Shown here: positions 17,155-24,304 of the stretch, in pieces
Layout of the letters: every line of letters starts with the position of its first letter
How positions within the stretch are numbered: the first letter of the stretch is position 1
Assembly (NCBI GenBank): GCA_022616075.1
Contig: JAKEFK010000076.1
Coordinates: 1-37,768 of the forward strand
DNA from: a bacterium
GTDB taxonomy: Bacteria > Acidobacteriota > HRBIN11 > JAKEFK01
Length of the DNA stretch: 37,768 bases
Reading direction: 5' to 3'
Position numbers and translations under genes: made by a program
Notes under the pieces: model-generated
The model's input: the letters and a program-made list of their open reading frames with translations, nothing else
Database searches by the model: none
Told to the model about the DNA's origin: nothing

Positions 17155-18514
17155 TTTGCGTTAATTTTTCAACTACAACTTCCATTTTCATTCCTCGTGA
17201 GCCTTTTACGATTATCAAGTCTCCGTCTTCGGCCACGGAAGCCGCTTTTTCAGCCGCCTCTGTTGAACTGTCGGTCGTATAAACTGTTATTCCTCTTTTT
17301 TCTGCCGAGTTTCCCATATGCCGGCTTAAGGGCCCGGTCGTAATCAGGATGTCGAATTGATTCATAGCCACCTGTTCTCCAGCGTCCGCGTGAAATTTTT
17401 CCTCATCCGGTCCCAGTTCGAGCATGTCTCCCAACACCGCAATTTTTCGGTTATATCCGGTGCTTTCACCAGCCATTTTAAGAATCATTTCCAGCGCTTT
17501 TGGGTTACTGTTGTACGTGTCATCGTAAATATGGATGCCGTTCTTCCGAATCAGAGTGCCGCGCTGTTGAAATGGTCTCAACTGGGTGATGCCATCCGCA
17601 ATTTCTGCAACGGGAACGTTCATCGTTAATGCAACGGAGACGGCAGCAGCAATGTTATAGAGATTGCCGAACCCACAAAGCTCCGTTTCTAACGGAATCT
17701 GACGGCCATGGGAAACCAAAACGGCGTGGCTGCCTCTAACACCGCGCATTCGGACATCCGTAATTCTCAGATCCACTTTCGGTGAAAAACCATACAAGAA
17801 TTTTGCTTTGCGCGTTCTCAAGCGCACATCGAGCAAAAGATCATCGGCGTTGTAGATGACCGTAGAGTCTTCAAGCATGCCCTGAATCAGCGAACATTTT
17901 TCATCAGCGATTTCGTTTATAGAGGAAAACTGAACCGCATGCACTGGATTTACATTCATGATCACGCCGACATCCGGTTTGAGAATCTTCGAAAGCCGCT
18001 CGATTTCGCCCGGATGATTCATTGCGACCTCAAAGACCGCGCATTCTTTTTGCTCCATGGAAAGTAGACTTAGCGGTAAGCCGGTTAAGCTGTTAAGATT
18101 TCCTTCACTCTTGTATACGGCATATGTTTTCGCCAGCAGTTCCGCGGTGAACTCTTTGGTGGAGGTTTTCCCCGAACTTCCTGTAATGCCAACGTATTTT
18201 GAGGGACTCTGTTTCCTGACAAATGCGGCAAGATCCTGGATCGCTTTCATTGTGTCATTCACCAGAATCAGCGTCTTTAGCGCAGCAGCCACAAATGGCT
18301 CCTCCGCGCGCTCCACGACCGCTCCTGCCGCGCCATTGCGAAACGCATCCTGAAGAAAGAGATGGCCGTCCGTGTTCTCTCCTTTCATCGCGAAAAACAG
18401 ACCGCCCTTTGGAATTTTACGAGAGTCGATTCCAAACGACTCAAAAGAGTCCTGGTGTCGCTGGAGTATTCTTCCTCCTGTACCGTGTGCAATCTCTTCA
18501 ACGGTTAGCTTCAT
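17147..18514 (-). CDS. murF: UDP-MurNAc-tripeptide--D-Ala-D-Ala ligase MurF
   Basis: A 455-residue Mur ligase that adds the D-Ala-D-Ala dipeptide. The P-loop GSSGKTS is at residues 112-118; YDDTYNSNP and AVLGDMLELG are classic MurF motifs, and KGSRGMKME lies at the end. The ATG at 18514 has GGAG 5 nt upstream; a TTG at 18526 is rejected. It overlaps murE by 17 nt. The TAG stop is supplied by a family B repeat. No ddl gene for making D-Ala-D-Ala is in the cluster. Confidence 0.97.
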   Translation of the reverse strand: MKLTVEEIAHGTGGRILQRHQDSFESFGIDSRKIPKGGLFFAMKGENTDGHLFLQDAFRNGAAGAVVERAEEPFVAAALKTLILVNDTMKAIQDLAAFVRKQSPSKYVGITGSSGKTSTKEFTAELLAKTYAVYKSEGNLNSLTGLPLSLLSMEQKECAVFEVAMNHPGEIERLSKILKPDVGVIMNVNPVHAVQFSSINEIADEKCSLIQGMLEDSTVIYNADDLLLDVRLRTRKAKFLYGFSPKVDLRITDVRMRGVRGSHAVLVSHGRQIPLETELCGFGNLYNIAAAVSVALTMNVPVAEIADGITQLRPFQQRGTLIRKNGIHIYDDTYNSNPKALEMILKMAGESTGYNRKIAVLGDMLELGPDEEKFHADAGEQVAMNQFDILITTGPLSRHMGNSAEKRGITVYTTDSSTEAAEKAASVAEDGDLIIVKGSRGMKMEVVVEKLTQTK

Positions 18515-19991
18515 AAGCTCCGGCAAAATAACCAGCTAAAATTTCTCTTTCATCGAAATGAAATTTTTCCGGTCCAATCATTTGATAATTTTCGTGTCCC
18601 TTTCCTGCTAGCAAAAGGGTATCTCCAGCGGTGAGATTTTTTAGCGCAAACTCAATCGCTTCTTTACGATCCAGAATGATGTGCACATTCTTGTTTCCCG
18701 ATGCATTCACCCCGGTGAGAATATCCTCAATGATGTCTTTCGGATCTTCTCTCCGGGGGTTGTCGGAAGTTAAAATGACTGTGTCTGCAAGCTGTCCTGC
18801 TACTTCTCCCATCAAGGGACGTTTTCCCCGGTCTCTGTCGCCTCCACACCCGAACAGAATCACAAGCTTCTTGTCCGTATATGGACGAACCGTCTGGAGC
18901 AACTGTCTCATAGCATCTTCTGTGTGCGCATAATCAATGAAGATTAAGAATGGTTGGCCATGATGAATTCTTTCCAAACGACCCGGAACCTGTTGCATTC
19001 TTTCCACACCGGCGGCAATATGCTCCGCAGAAATCCCGCAAGAATGGAGCGCAGCAAAGACTCCACAAACGTTATAAGCGTTAAAACGCGCAATCAATGG
19101 AGTTTTTAACAAAATTTTGTCCCTCGAATCGCCTCTGTCTTCAAATTCAATCCACAATTCGCTGCCTTGAGGAGTGGAGTCCCATTCCGTGATGCGATAA
19201 TCCGCTCCATCTTCAAAACCGTAGCTGACAGCTTTGAGACCGAGTTTTTTCCGCTGTTTCAAAATGCGGAGTCCGTAAGCATCATCTCTGTTGATAACTG
19301 CTGTTTCCGTCTTGCAAATTTCATTCTCAAAAATCATCCATTTCGCCTGAAAATAGTCCTCCATGGTTTTGTGATAATCGAGATGATCCTGCGTCAGATT
19401 CGTAAAAATGACTGCCTCAAACCGGCAACCTCCGACTCTGTCTTGAATCAGTGAATGTGAGGAAACCTCCATCACACAGGCGCCGCATTGTTCGGCTACC
19501 ATACCTGCAAGCATTTTCTGCAGATCCAATGATTCAGGAGTCGTGAGATTTGCCTGACTCAAGAATTGTGAACCTCTGTATTGAACCGTCCCCAGCAGTC
19601 CGGATCGAATTCCCGCGGCTTTCAACGCAGAATGTAATAGGAAGGTGCTCGTTGTTTTGCCGTTTGTGCCGGTTACTCCGAAAAGTTTTAAATGTTGAGA
19701 AGGGCATCCGCAATAAACGTCACTCAAAATAGCAAGAGCAAGACGCGGAGAATCAACATAAATGCGTGTCATTTCGGTTTGCACTTCCAGATTCGTCAGA
19801 ATTGCTGCTGCGCCTGCAACTTCCGCTTCAGCGAGGAATTGCGCGCCGTGATAATTGGATCCGGGAAGCGCCGCGAAAAGATATCCAGGCTGGATTTTTC
19901 TGGAATCGTAAGCTAGGCCGGAGATGTCAATGTCAAGATTGCCAGAAGCGTCATATTTCTCCAAATAGGAGAGAAGCGTACGTAGATTCAT
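18498..19991 (-). CDS. murE: UDP-MurNAc-L-Ala-D-Glu--meso-DAP ligase MurE
   Basis: A 497-residue Mur ligase that adds the third peptide residue. The P-loop GTNGKTT is at 108-114 and the carbamylated lysine is K217 in YFQAKW. The specificity motif DNPR at 410-413 indicates meso-diaminopimelate rather than lysine, which tells us the stem-peptide chemistry of this organism. The start is 2 nt after the ftsI stop, so translation is coupled. It overlaps murF by 17 nt. Confidence 0.97.
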   Translation of the reverse strand: MNLRTLLSYLEKYDASGNLDIDISGLAYDSRKIQPGYLFAALPGSNYHGAQFLAEAEVAGAAAILTNLEVQTEMTRIYVDSPRLALAILSDVYCGCPSQHLKLFGVTGTNGKTTSTFLLHSALKAAGIRSGLLGTVQYRGSQFLSQANLTTPESLDLQKMLAGMVAEQCGACVMEVSSHSLIQDRVGGCRFEAVIFTNLTQDHLDYHKTMEDYFQAKWMIFENEICKTETAVINRDDAYGLRILKQRKKLGLKAVSYGFEDGADYRITEWDSTPQGSELWIEFEDRGDSRDKILLKTPLIARFNAYNVCGVFAALHSCGISAEHIAAGVERMQQVPGRLERIHHGQPFLIFIDYAHTEDAMRQLLQTVRPYTDKKLVILFGCGGDRDRGKRPLMGEVAGQLADTVILTSDNPRREDPKDIIEDILTGVNASGNKNVHIILDRKEAIEFALKNLTAGDTLLLAGKGHENYQMIGPEKFHFDEREILAGYFAGAYEANR

Positions 19992-19993
19992 TC

Positions 19994-22075
19994 TTATTTT
20001 CGAACAACATTCCGATCTGTTTGCGTGACGTTCTGGCTTGTAGTACCTAACGTAATAATAGAAAGATCATCCTGGGTTAACAATGTTCCAGGAGGGGGCC
20101 ATTGTTTAATCACTGTGCCGGTTCCGAGCAGACGAAATGGTCTGTTTACTTTCGAGAAAGCCTGCACGATTTCGCTTGCTGTTTTTCCATAAAAAGAAGG
20201 CATCACAAGCCCGGAGGCCTTGTCGTCGTCAGTGGCTATCTCGAGCTTGTGATGCTGTTCAGGAGGAGCGTAGTTTACCGTCTCGATACCTTCCGGGACT
20301 TGGGTTGCGTTTCCAACGCGGGGGAGCGCGGATGCAACTTGAATTGCAGGGTTATTGAGTACCTGATCAGGGGGAATGTCCAGATACTTTAACACCTGTT
20401 GTCCGATTTTCCGGAAGAGAGGGGCAGCTACTCTCCCACCATAGTGTTCCTTTTTTGGACCACGGATTAGAGCAATCATCGCAAAGGCCGGTTTCTGCGC
20501 CGGAACATAACCAACAAAAGATGCAATGTAGCCGCCATCAGCGTAGCTACCGGATGGTCCGATCACCTGAGCGGTTCCCGTTTTTCCCGCTACCGAGTAG
20601 CCGGGAATCTCAGCCTTCAATCCGGAGCCTCCTTCGTCTACAACAGATTCGACGAAGGTCTGGAGGGTTGCGATGGATTCGTGTTTGATCGGCAAAGATT
20701 GTGGTTGAGCGAACACAGTTTGTTTCAGTTCACCGGCAGAATCAGAAATTTTTGAAACACAATGGGGAGTCGGGAGATAACCTCCATTGCTGATGGCGCT
20801 CATCATGCGTACCACTTGAATGGGAGTTACACCCAATTCCTGTCCGATGGAAATTGCGCCAATGGAGATTGCCGACCATTTATTGGGATGGCGCAGAATT
20901 CCCGGAGCTTCGCCGGGTAGATCAATTCCCGTCTTTTGACCAAATCCGAAAGCTGTGGCGTATTGAAATAAGGACTGCGGACCCACGATCATGCCGATTT
21001 TGATTGTGCCGACGTTGCTGGATTTTTGGATGATCTGACGGAAATTCAGAACTCCAAATGGCTTGTGGTCCTTCATGATGTGGCCGTTGACGCTGATGGA
21101 TCCATGCTGACAATCGAATTCATCTTCCGGATCAACGAGATTGCGATCCAAAGCGGCGGAGGCGACAACCGGCTTGAAAGTCGACCCCGGTTCGAAATAA
21201 TCCTGAATCGCGCGGTTTTTCCAACGGTTGGCTGGATATTGCCGGTATACATTCGGATTGAAGGAAGGTTCGTTTGCGAGAGCCAGAATCTCACCGGTAT
21301 AAGGATTCATGATAATCACGGCGCCGCTTTCGGCTCTTTGTTCTTCCACCACCGCGCGCAGTTCTTCTTCCGCTATGTGTTGAATCGCTGCATCAATCGT
21401 CAGTTGTATCGTGCGGCCAACAGTAGGCAGAGTGCTGGCGCCTGAGAATAGCAGTCTTTTTTTCGCATCGCGCAAAGCGGGAAGCTTGCCCGGAACACCG
21501 CAAACAACAGACTCGTATTGAAACTCTACACCGCTCAATCCTTTGTTATCCATTCCGACAAAACCAAGCACATGAGCCGCGAGCTCTTTATTGGGATAAA
21601 AACGCCTGCTTTCCTGAGTGAAATAAATTCCCGGAAGATTTTGTTTCTTGATCCTGTCAGCGATCTGTTGAGAAATTTTCCTCGCAATCCATATGAAAGT
21701 GCGAGTCTTAGAAGCCGATACCAGCTCTTTTACGTTTACAGGAATCACTTTAGCAATCGTCTGGAAAGTGACTTCCGGATCTTTGCCCATCGCTTCGGGA
21801 ACCGCATAAATGGAAACCATGGGAACTGAGATAGCCAGCGGCCTGCCTTTCCGGTCCACAATAGGCCCACGTTCAGGAAGCAAGGGGATTACACTGTTTC
21901 GTTGTTTATTGGCGCGTGTAGTGTAGTAATCGTGCTGAATCACCTGCACATAAAAGAGCTTCAATAAAATAATTCCGGTCCAGATCAGGCAAAGAAGTAG
22001 CGAGAACTGAAAACGCGCGCGGAGAAGCCCCGTGGCGCCTCGCTTACTTCGGTGCTGGTATGGTCTGGCGATCAT
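19994..22075 (-). CDS. ftsI: Septal transpeptidase FtsI (PBP3-type) with C-terminal PASTA domain
   Basis: A 693-residue class B penicillin-binding protein. It has a basic N-terminus, one membrane anchor (about residues 24-44) and a pedestal domain containing PERGPIVDRKGRPLA. The transpeptidase domain has SxxK (STFK, 298-301), SSN (352-354) and KTGT (498-501). One PASTA-like domain follows at about 621-681. PASTA domains on the division PBP are usual in Firmicutes and Actinobacteria but also occur in some diderm phyla. The ATG at 22075 overlaps ftsL by 32 nt; the TTG at 22102 is less likely. Confidence 0.96.
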   Translation of the reverse strand: MIARPYQHRSKRGATGLLRARFQFSLLLCLIWTGIILLKLFYVQVIQHDYYTTRANKQRNSVIPLLPERGPIVDRKGRPLAISVPMVSIYAVPEAMGKDPEVTFQTIAKVIPVNVKELVSASKTRTFIWIARKISQQIADRIKKQNLPGIYFTQESRRFYPNKELAAHVLGFVGMDNKGLSGVEFQYESVVCGVPGKLPALRDAKKRLLFSGASTLPTVGRTIQLTIDAAIQHIAEEELRAVVEEQRAESGAVIIMNPYTGEILALANEPSFNPNVYRQYPANRWKNRAIQDYFEPGSTFKPVVASAALDRNLVDPEDEFDCQHGSISVNGHIMKDHKPFGVLNFRQIIQKSSNVGTIKIGMIVGPQSLFQYATAFGFGQKTGIDLPGEAPGILRHPNKWSAISIGAISIGQELGVTPIQVVRMMSAISNGGYLPTPHCVSKISDSAGELKQTVFAQPQSLPIKHESIATLQTFVESVVDEGGSGLKAEIPGYSVAGKTGTAQVIGPSGSYADGGYIASFVGYVPAQKPAFAMIALIRGPKKEHYGGRVAAPLFRKIGQQVLKYLDIPPDQVLNNPAIQVASALPRVGNATQVPEGIETVNYAPPEQHHKLEIATDDDKASGLVMPSFYGKTASEIVQAFSKVNRPFRLLGTGTVIKQWPPPGTLLTQDDLSIITLGTTSQNVTQTDRNVVRK

Positions 22076-22421
22076 TTTTTGTTTGATTCGATAAAATGAC
22101 AATTTGGTCCGGATTCGGCTTCACGAGATTGAGCTCGGACAAAGCTATCTCTTCTACTCTTTTCAACGAACGAAGAGCTTCCCGTTCCAGAATTAACTTC
22201 TGACGTTGTTCCTTGATCAGTCGTTGCTGCGTATAAATATCCCGCATCTTATACCCCATCGTCATGATCTCCACGCCCCTCCATATATAGGAGATGATCC
22301 CCAGAACAATCAGGGAGCAGGAGACAAGTATCAACATCAAGCTTCGAAACTGCACAGGATCCCGTTCTTTGATCGGTTCCTGCTTCGGCAACCTGTTCGA
22401 CTGTATGTAAACTCGATTCAT
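22044..22421 (-). CDS. ftsL: FtsL-like divisome protein
   Basis: A 125-residue bitopic protein. It has a cytoplasmic N-terminus, a single membrane segment (about residues 27-47) and a long charged helix (about 55-105) with coiled-coil character. FtsL sequences are poorly conserved; the call rests on topology, size and position between rsmH and ftsI. It would join FtsQ and an FtsB-type partner to activate FtsI/FtsW. A GAAG sequence precedes the start by 7 nt. Upstream is the family A hairpin; downstream it overlaps ftsI by 32 nt. Confidence 0.85.
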   Translation of the reverse strand: MNRVYIQSNRLPKQEPIKERDPVQFRSLMLILVSCSLIVLGIISYIWRGVEIMTMGYKMRDIYTQQRLIKEQRQKLILEREALRSLKRVEEIALSELNLVKPNPDQIVILSNQTKNDRQTIPAPK

Positions 22422-22438
22422 AAAAATTCTTCATTTTT

Positions 22439-22514
22439 AACGCAGAGACGCAAAGACGCAGAGATAAGAAATTTTTTTAGTCTTTGCGACTCTGCGTCTT
22501 TGCGTCTTTGCGTT
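22439..22514. repeat. Hairpin repeat between rsmH and ftsL (family A)
   Basis: The left arm at 22439-22464 has ACGCAGAG/ACGCAAAG units at 8-base period. The longer right arm at 22481-22514 is inverted, with a short T-rich loop. It begins 5 bases after the rsmH stop codon and would form a stable hairpin in the transcript. Confidence 0.92.
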
Positions 22515-22519
22515 GATTT

Positions 22520-23491
22520 TCATTTTTCTTGTAACCATTCGGGCCATAAATCACGCGGGGCTGTCCCGGCGATCTTTTCAATGGCGCGAAGTTTGGCGCT
22601 TCTGCTTGCAGGATTTGCTTCGACTTCTTTCGCAGAAGCGGTGACCGGTTTTTTAGTCAGCAATTTGGACAGCGGCTTGCCGCCACAGATGCATTGCAGA
22701 ATTCGTTTCGGACAACGGCAAGCCGCCGATAAAAACTGAAATGAGTGTTTGATGATCCGGTCTTCCAATGAATGAAAGCCAATCGCAACCATGCGACCAG
22801 CGGGTGCAAGCGAATCAAAGGCATCGAAAACGAACTTGTCCAGTCCTTCCAGCTCGCCATTGACCGCGATCCTGAGCGCCTGAAATGTTTTTGTTGCCGG
22901 ATGAATCTTGTCGCCCGGTCTTCTTTTTTTGACACTTTCTATGATTGCTGTCAGTTGTGCGGTTGTTTGAATGGGAGACTTTTTCCTTTCTTCAAGGATT
23001 CTGGTTGTGATGGCCCGCGCAGAGGGTTCCTCTCCGTATTCTCTGATCAATTTCAGGAGCTGCTCGCCAGAGAAATGATTGAGGATCCATTCAGCTGTGA
23101 GCGTCTGTCTGCGATCCATTCGCATGTCGAGTGGACCTTCTTTTTGGAAACTGAAGCCGCGTTCAGCGGAAGTGAACTGCAACATGGAAGGCCCGAGGTC
23201 CACAAGGATTCCGTTTGGTTCAGGCGACTGAGTCCGATCTAAAATACCCCTCAACATCCGATAATCCTCATGAACCACGGTTAGGCGGTTCTCGTAAGAA
23301 ATCAGGCGATTTTCTGTAAATCGCACTGCCTCTTCATCTCGATCTAACGCCAGCAGTCTTCCATCGGGCGCCGAAACCTCAAGAATTCTTTCGGCATGCC
23401 CACCCATCCCCAGTGTGCAGTCTACGTAAAATCCACCCGGCCGGCAGCTGAGAAAGTCAATGCTTTCCGTTATCAATACCGGCGTATGCAT
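22520..23491 (-). CDS. rsmH: 16S rRNA m4C1402 methyltransferase RsmH (MraW)
   Basis: A 323-residue S-adenosylmethionine methyltransferase that modifies C1402 in the ribosomal decoding site. The N-terminal HTPVLITE and SAM-binding DCTLGMGGHAERIL are diagnostic. AERGFSFQKEGPLDMRMD, ALRIAVNGEL and GFHSLEDRIIKHSF follow. The start at 23491 gives the family-like MHTPVL beginning; a GTG at 23521 would add ten residues. Neither has a good ribosome site. It is the second gene of the dcw operon, 193 nt after mraZ with two hairpins between. Confidence 0.95.
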   Translation of the reverse strand: MHTPVLITESIDFLSCRPGGFYVDCTLGMGGHAERILEVSAPDGRLLALDRDEEAVRFTENRLISYENRLTVVHEDYRMLRGILDRTQSPEPNGILVDLGPSMLQFTSAERGFSFQKEGPLDMRMDRRQTLTAEWILNHFSGEQLLKLIREYGEEPSARAITTRILEERKKSPIQTTAQLTAIIESVKKRRPGDKIHPATKTFQALRIAVNGELEGLDKFVFDAFDSLAPAGRMVAIGFHSLEDRIIKHSFQFLSAACRCPKRILQCICGGKPLSKLLTKKPVTASAKEVEANPASRSAKLRAIEKIAGTAPRDLWPEWLQEK

Positions 23492-23541
23492 TCGTCTGCA
23501 CGTTTGTGGCGCCGTCTCCACAGCGACACAAAGTCACAGAC

Positions 23542-23578
23542 GAACTTGCGCGGAACCTGAAAAGGTTCCGCGCAGTTC
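23542..23578. terminator. Strong stem-loop in the mraZ-rsmH spacer
   Basis: GCGCGGAACCT at 23548-23558 pairs perfectly with its complement at 23563-23573 around a 4-base loop (GAAA on the + strand). A further 5-bp pairing (GAACT/AGTTC) continues past a single bulged T. No T-run follows on the minus strand, so it is more likely an RNA-processing or attenuation element, or another repeat, than a simple terminator. Confidence 0.6.
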
Positions 23579-23609
23579 AGGGGTCTCGGATGTCTCCGAA
23601 TAAGTGCTT

Positions 23610-23685
23610 AAACCGCCAAGACGCCAAGGCGCCAAGAAAAAATTCTTCTTTTCTCTTCCTTGGCGAACCTGGCGCCTTGGCGGTT
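23610..23685. repeat. Hairpin repeat at the 3' end of mraZ (GCCAAG subfamily)
   Basis: The left arm at 23610-23637 (AAACCGCCAAGACGCCAAGG and on) and inverted right arm at 23658-23685 have 8-base periodicity and an A/T-rich loop. The right arm touches the mraZ TGA codon. Confidence 0.92.
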
Positions 23686-24146
23686 CATATTCCAAGCTCC
23701 GATAACTGTAAAAGATCTTGTTCGGTAAGTGCCTCTTCGGCGATGCGTTTTGCAAATCGATCTTCGTTCCAAATATCCAGATGATCGATTTTGCCAAGCA
23801 CACGCAACTCGCCGCGTATGGCCGCGGAGTCCCTCAGTGTAGCCGGAACCAGAATTCTTCCCTGTTTGTCCATGGTCACTTCGCTTCCGAAATAATTCAC
23901 GCGATCCAGGTACTTGCGTCGGGAAGGATTGAGGGAGGCGGTTTTTATCAGGCGCTCTTCACGAGCTTCCCAAACCGTAAGTGGGACCGCAAAAACATTC
24001 TCTCCAGTGAGGCTGGTGATAAAGAAGTTATACCCGTAGCTTTTCACCAGTATGTCTTTAAACATGGTAGGGATTTTCAATCGACCCTGTTCGTCGACCG
24101 TGGCAAGAGTACTGCCGCGTAAATTTGGTTTCCTTTGCGCAGCCAT
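23685..24146 (-). CDS. mraZ: Transcriptional regulator MraZ
   Basis: A 153-residue protein with two SpoVT/AbrB-type swapped-hairpin halves; TVDEQGRLKIP and TMDKQGRILVP are the paired motifs. MraZ forms a ring-shaped oligomer and represses its own dcw operon by binding spaced direct repeats near the promoter. Here such an array lies just upstream of the ATG. The start at 24146 is followed by a normal MAAQRKPNLRG beginning; the TAGGGA sequence 7 nt upstream serves as ribosome site and also lies in the last operator unit. It is the first gene of the operon. Confidence 0.96.
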   Translation of the reverse strand: MAAQRKPNLRGSTLATVDEQGRLKIPTMFKDILVKSYGYNFFITSLTGENVFAVPLTVWEAREERLIKTASLNPSRRKYLDRVNYFGSEVTMDKQGRILVPATLRDSAAIRGELRVLGKIDHLDIWNEDRFAKRIAEEALTEQDLLQLSELGI

Positions 24147-24151
24147 GTTTG

Positions 24152-24207
24152 TCCCTAAACTAACCGAGGAACTCCTATTGCGTCCATTTTAGGCCTTTTT
24201 TTACCTG
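24152..24207 (-). promoter_or_regulatory. Candidate MraZ operator: six GG units at exact 10-bp spacing
   Basis: On the + strand CC dinucleotides stand at 24154, 24164, 24174, 24184, 24194 and 24204, so on the minus strand each 10-base block carries GG at the same place, mostly as T/A-x-GG-A/T. MraZ boxes in E. coli are TGGG-type repeats with the same 10-base period, usually three. The array runs from about the predicted transcription start to the mraZ ribosome site, where bound MraZ could block both. Confidence 0.7.
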
Positions 24208-24212
24208 CGGCC

Positions 24213-24241
24213 AGTATGCGCCTGTTTGGTAAGGTTGTCAA
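24213..24241 (-). promoter_or_regulatory. Sigma70-type promoter of the dcw operon
   Basis: On the minus strand TTGACA (24236-24241) is followed after 17 bases by CATACT (24213-24218). The predicted start of transcription is near 24206, giving a leader of about 60 nt before the mraZ ATG. The -35 box is perfect and the spacing is ideal. Confidence 0.75.
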
Positions 24242-24253
24242 GCAGATTTGTAG

Positions 24254-24284
24254 TTAAACCGCCAAAACGCCAAGGCGCCAGGGA
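24254..24284. repeat. Single repeat arm (GCCAAG subfamily) upstream of the dcw promoter
   Basis: Three 8-base units beginning ACCGCCAAAACGCCAAGG. I see no matching second arm. It lies 20 bases past the stop of the CARDB gene and 13 bases before the dcw -35 box, on the border of the two transcription units. Confidence 0.75.
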
Positions 24285-24304
24285 ATCAAGCAGAAGAAAT
24301 GCTT

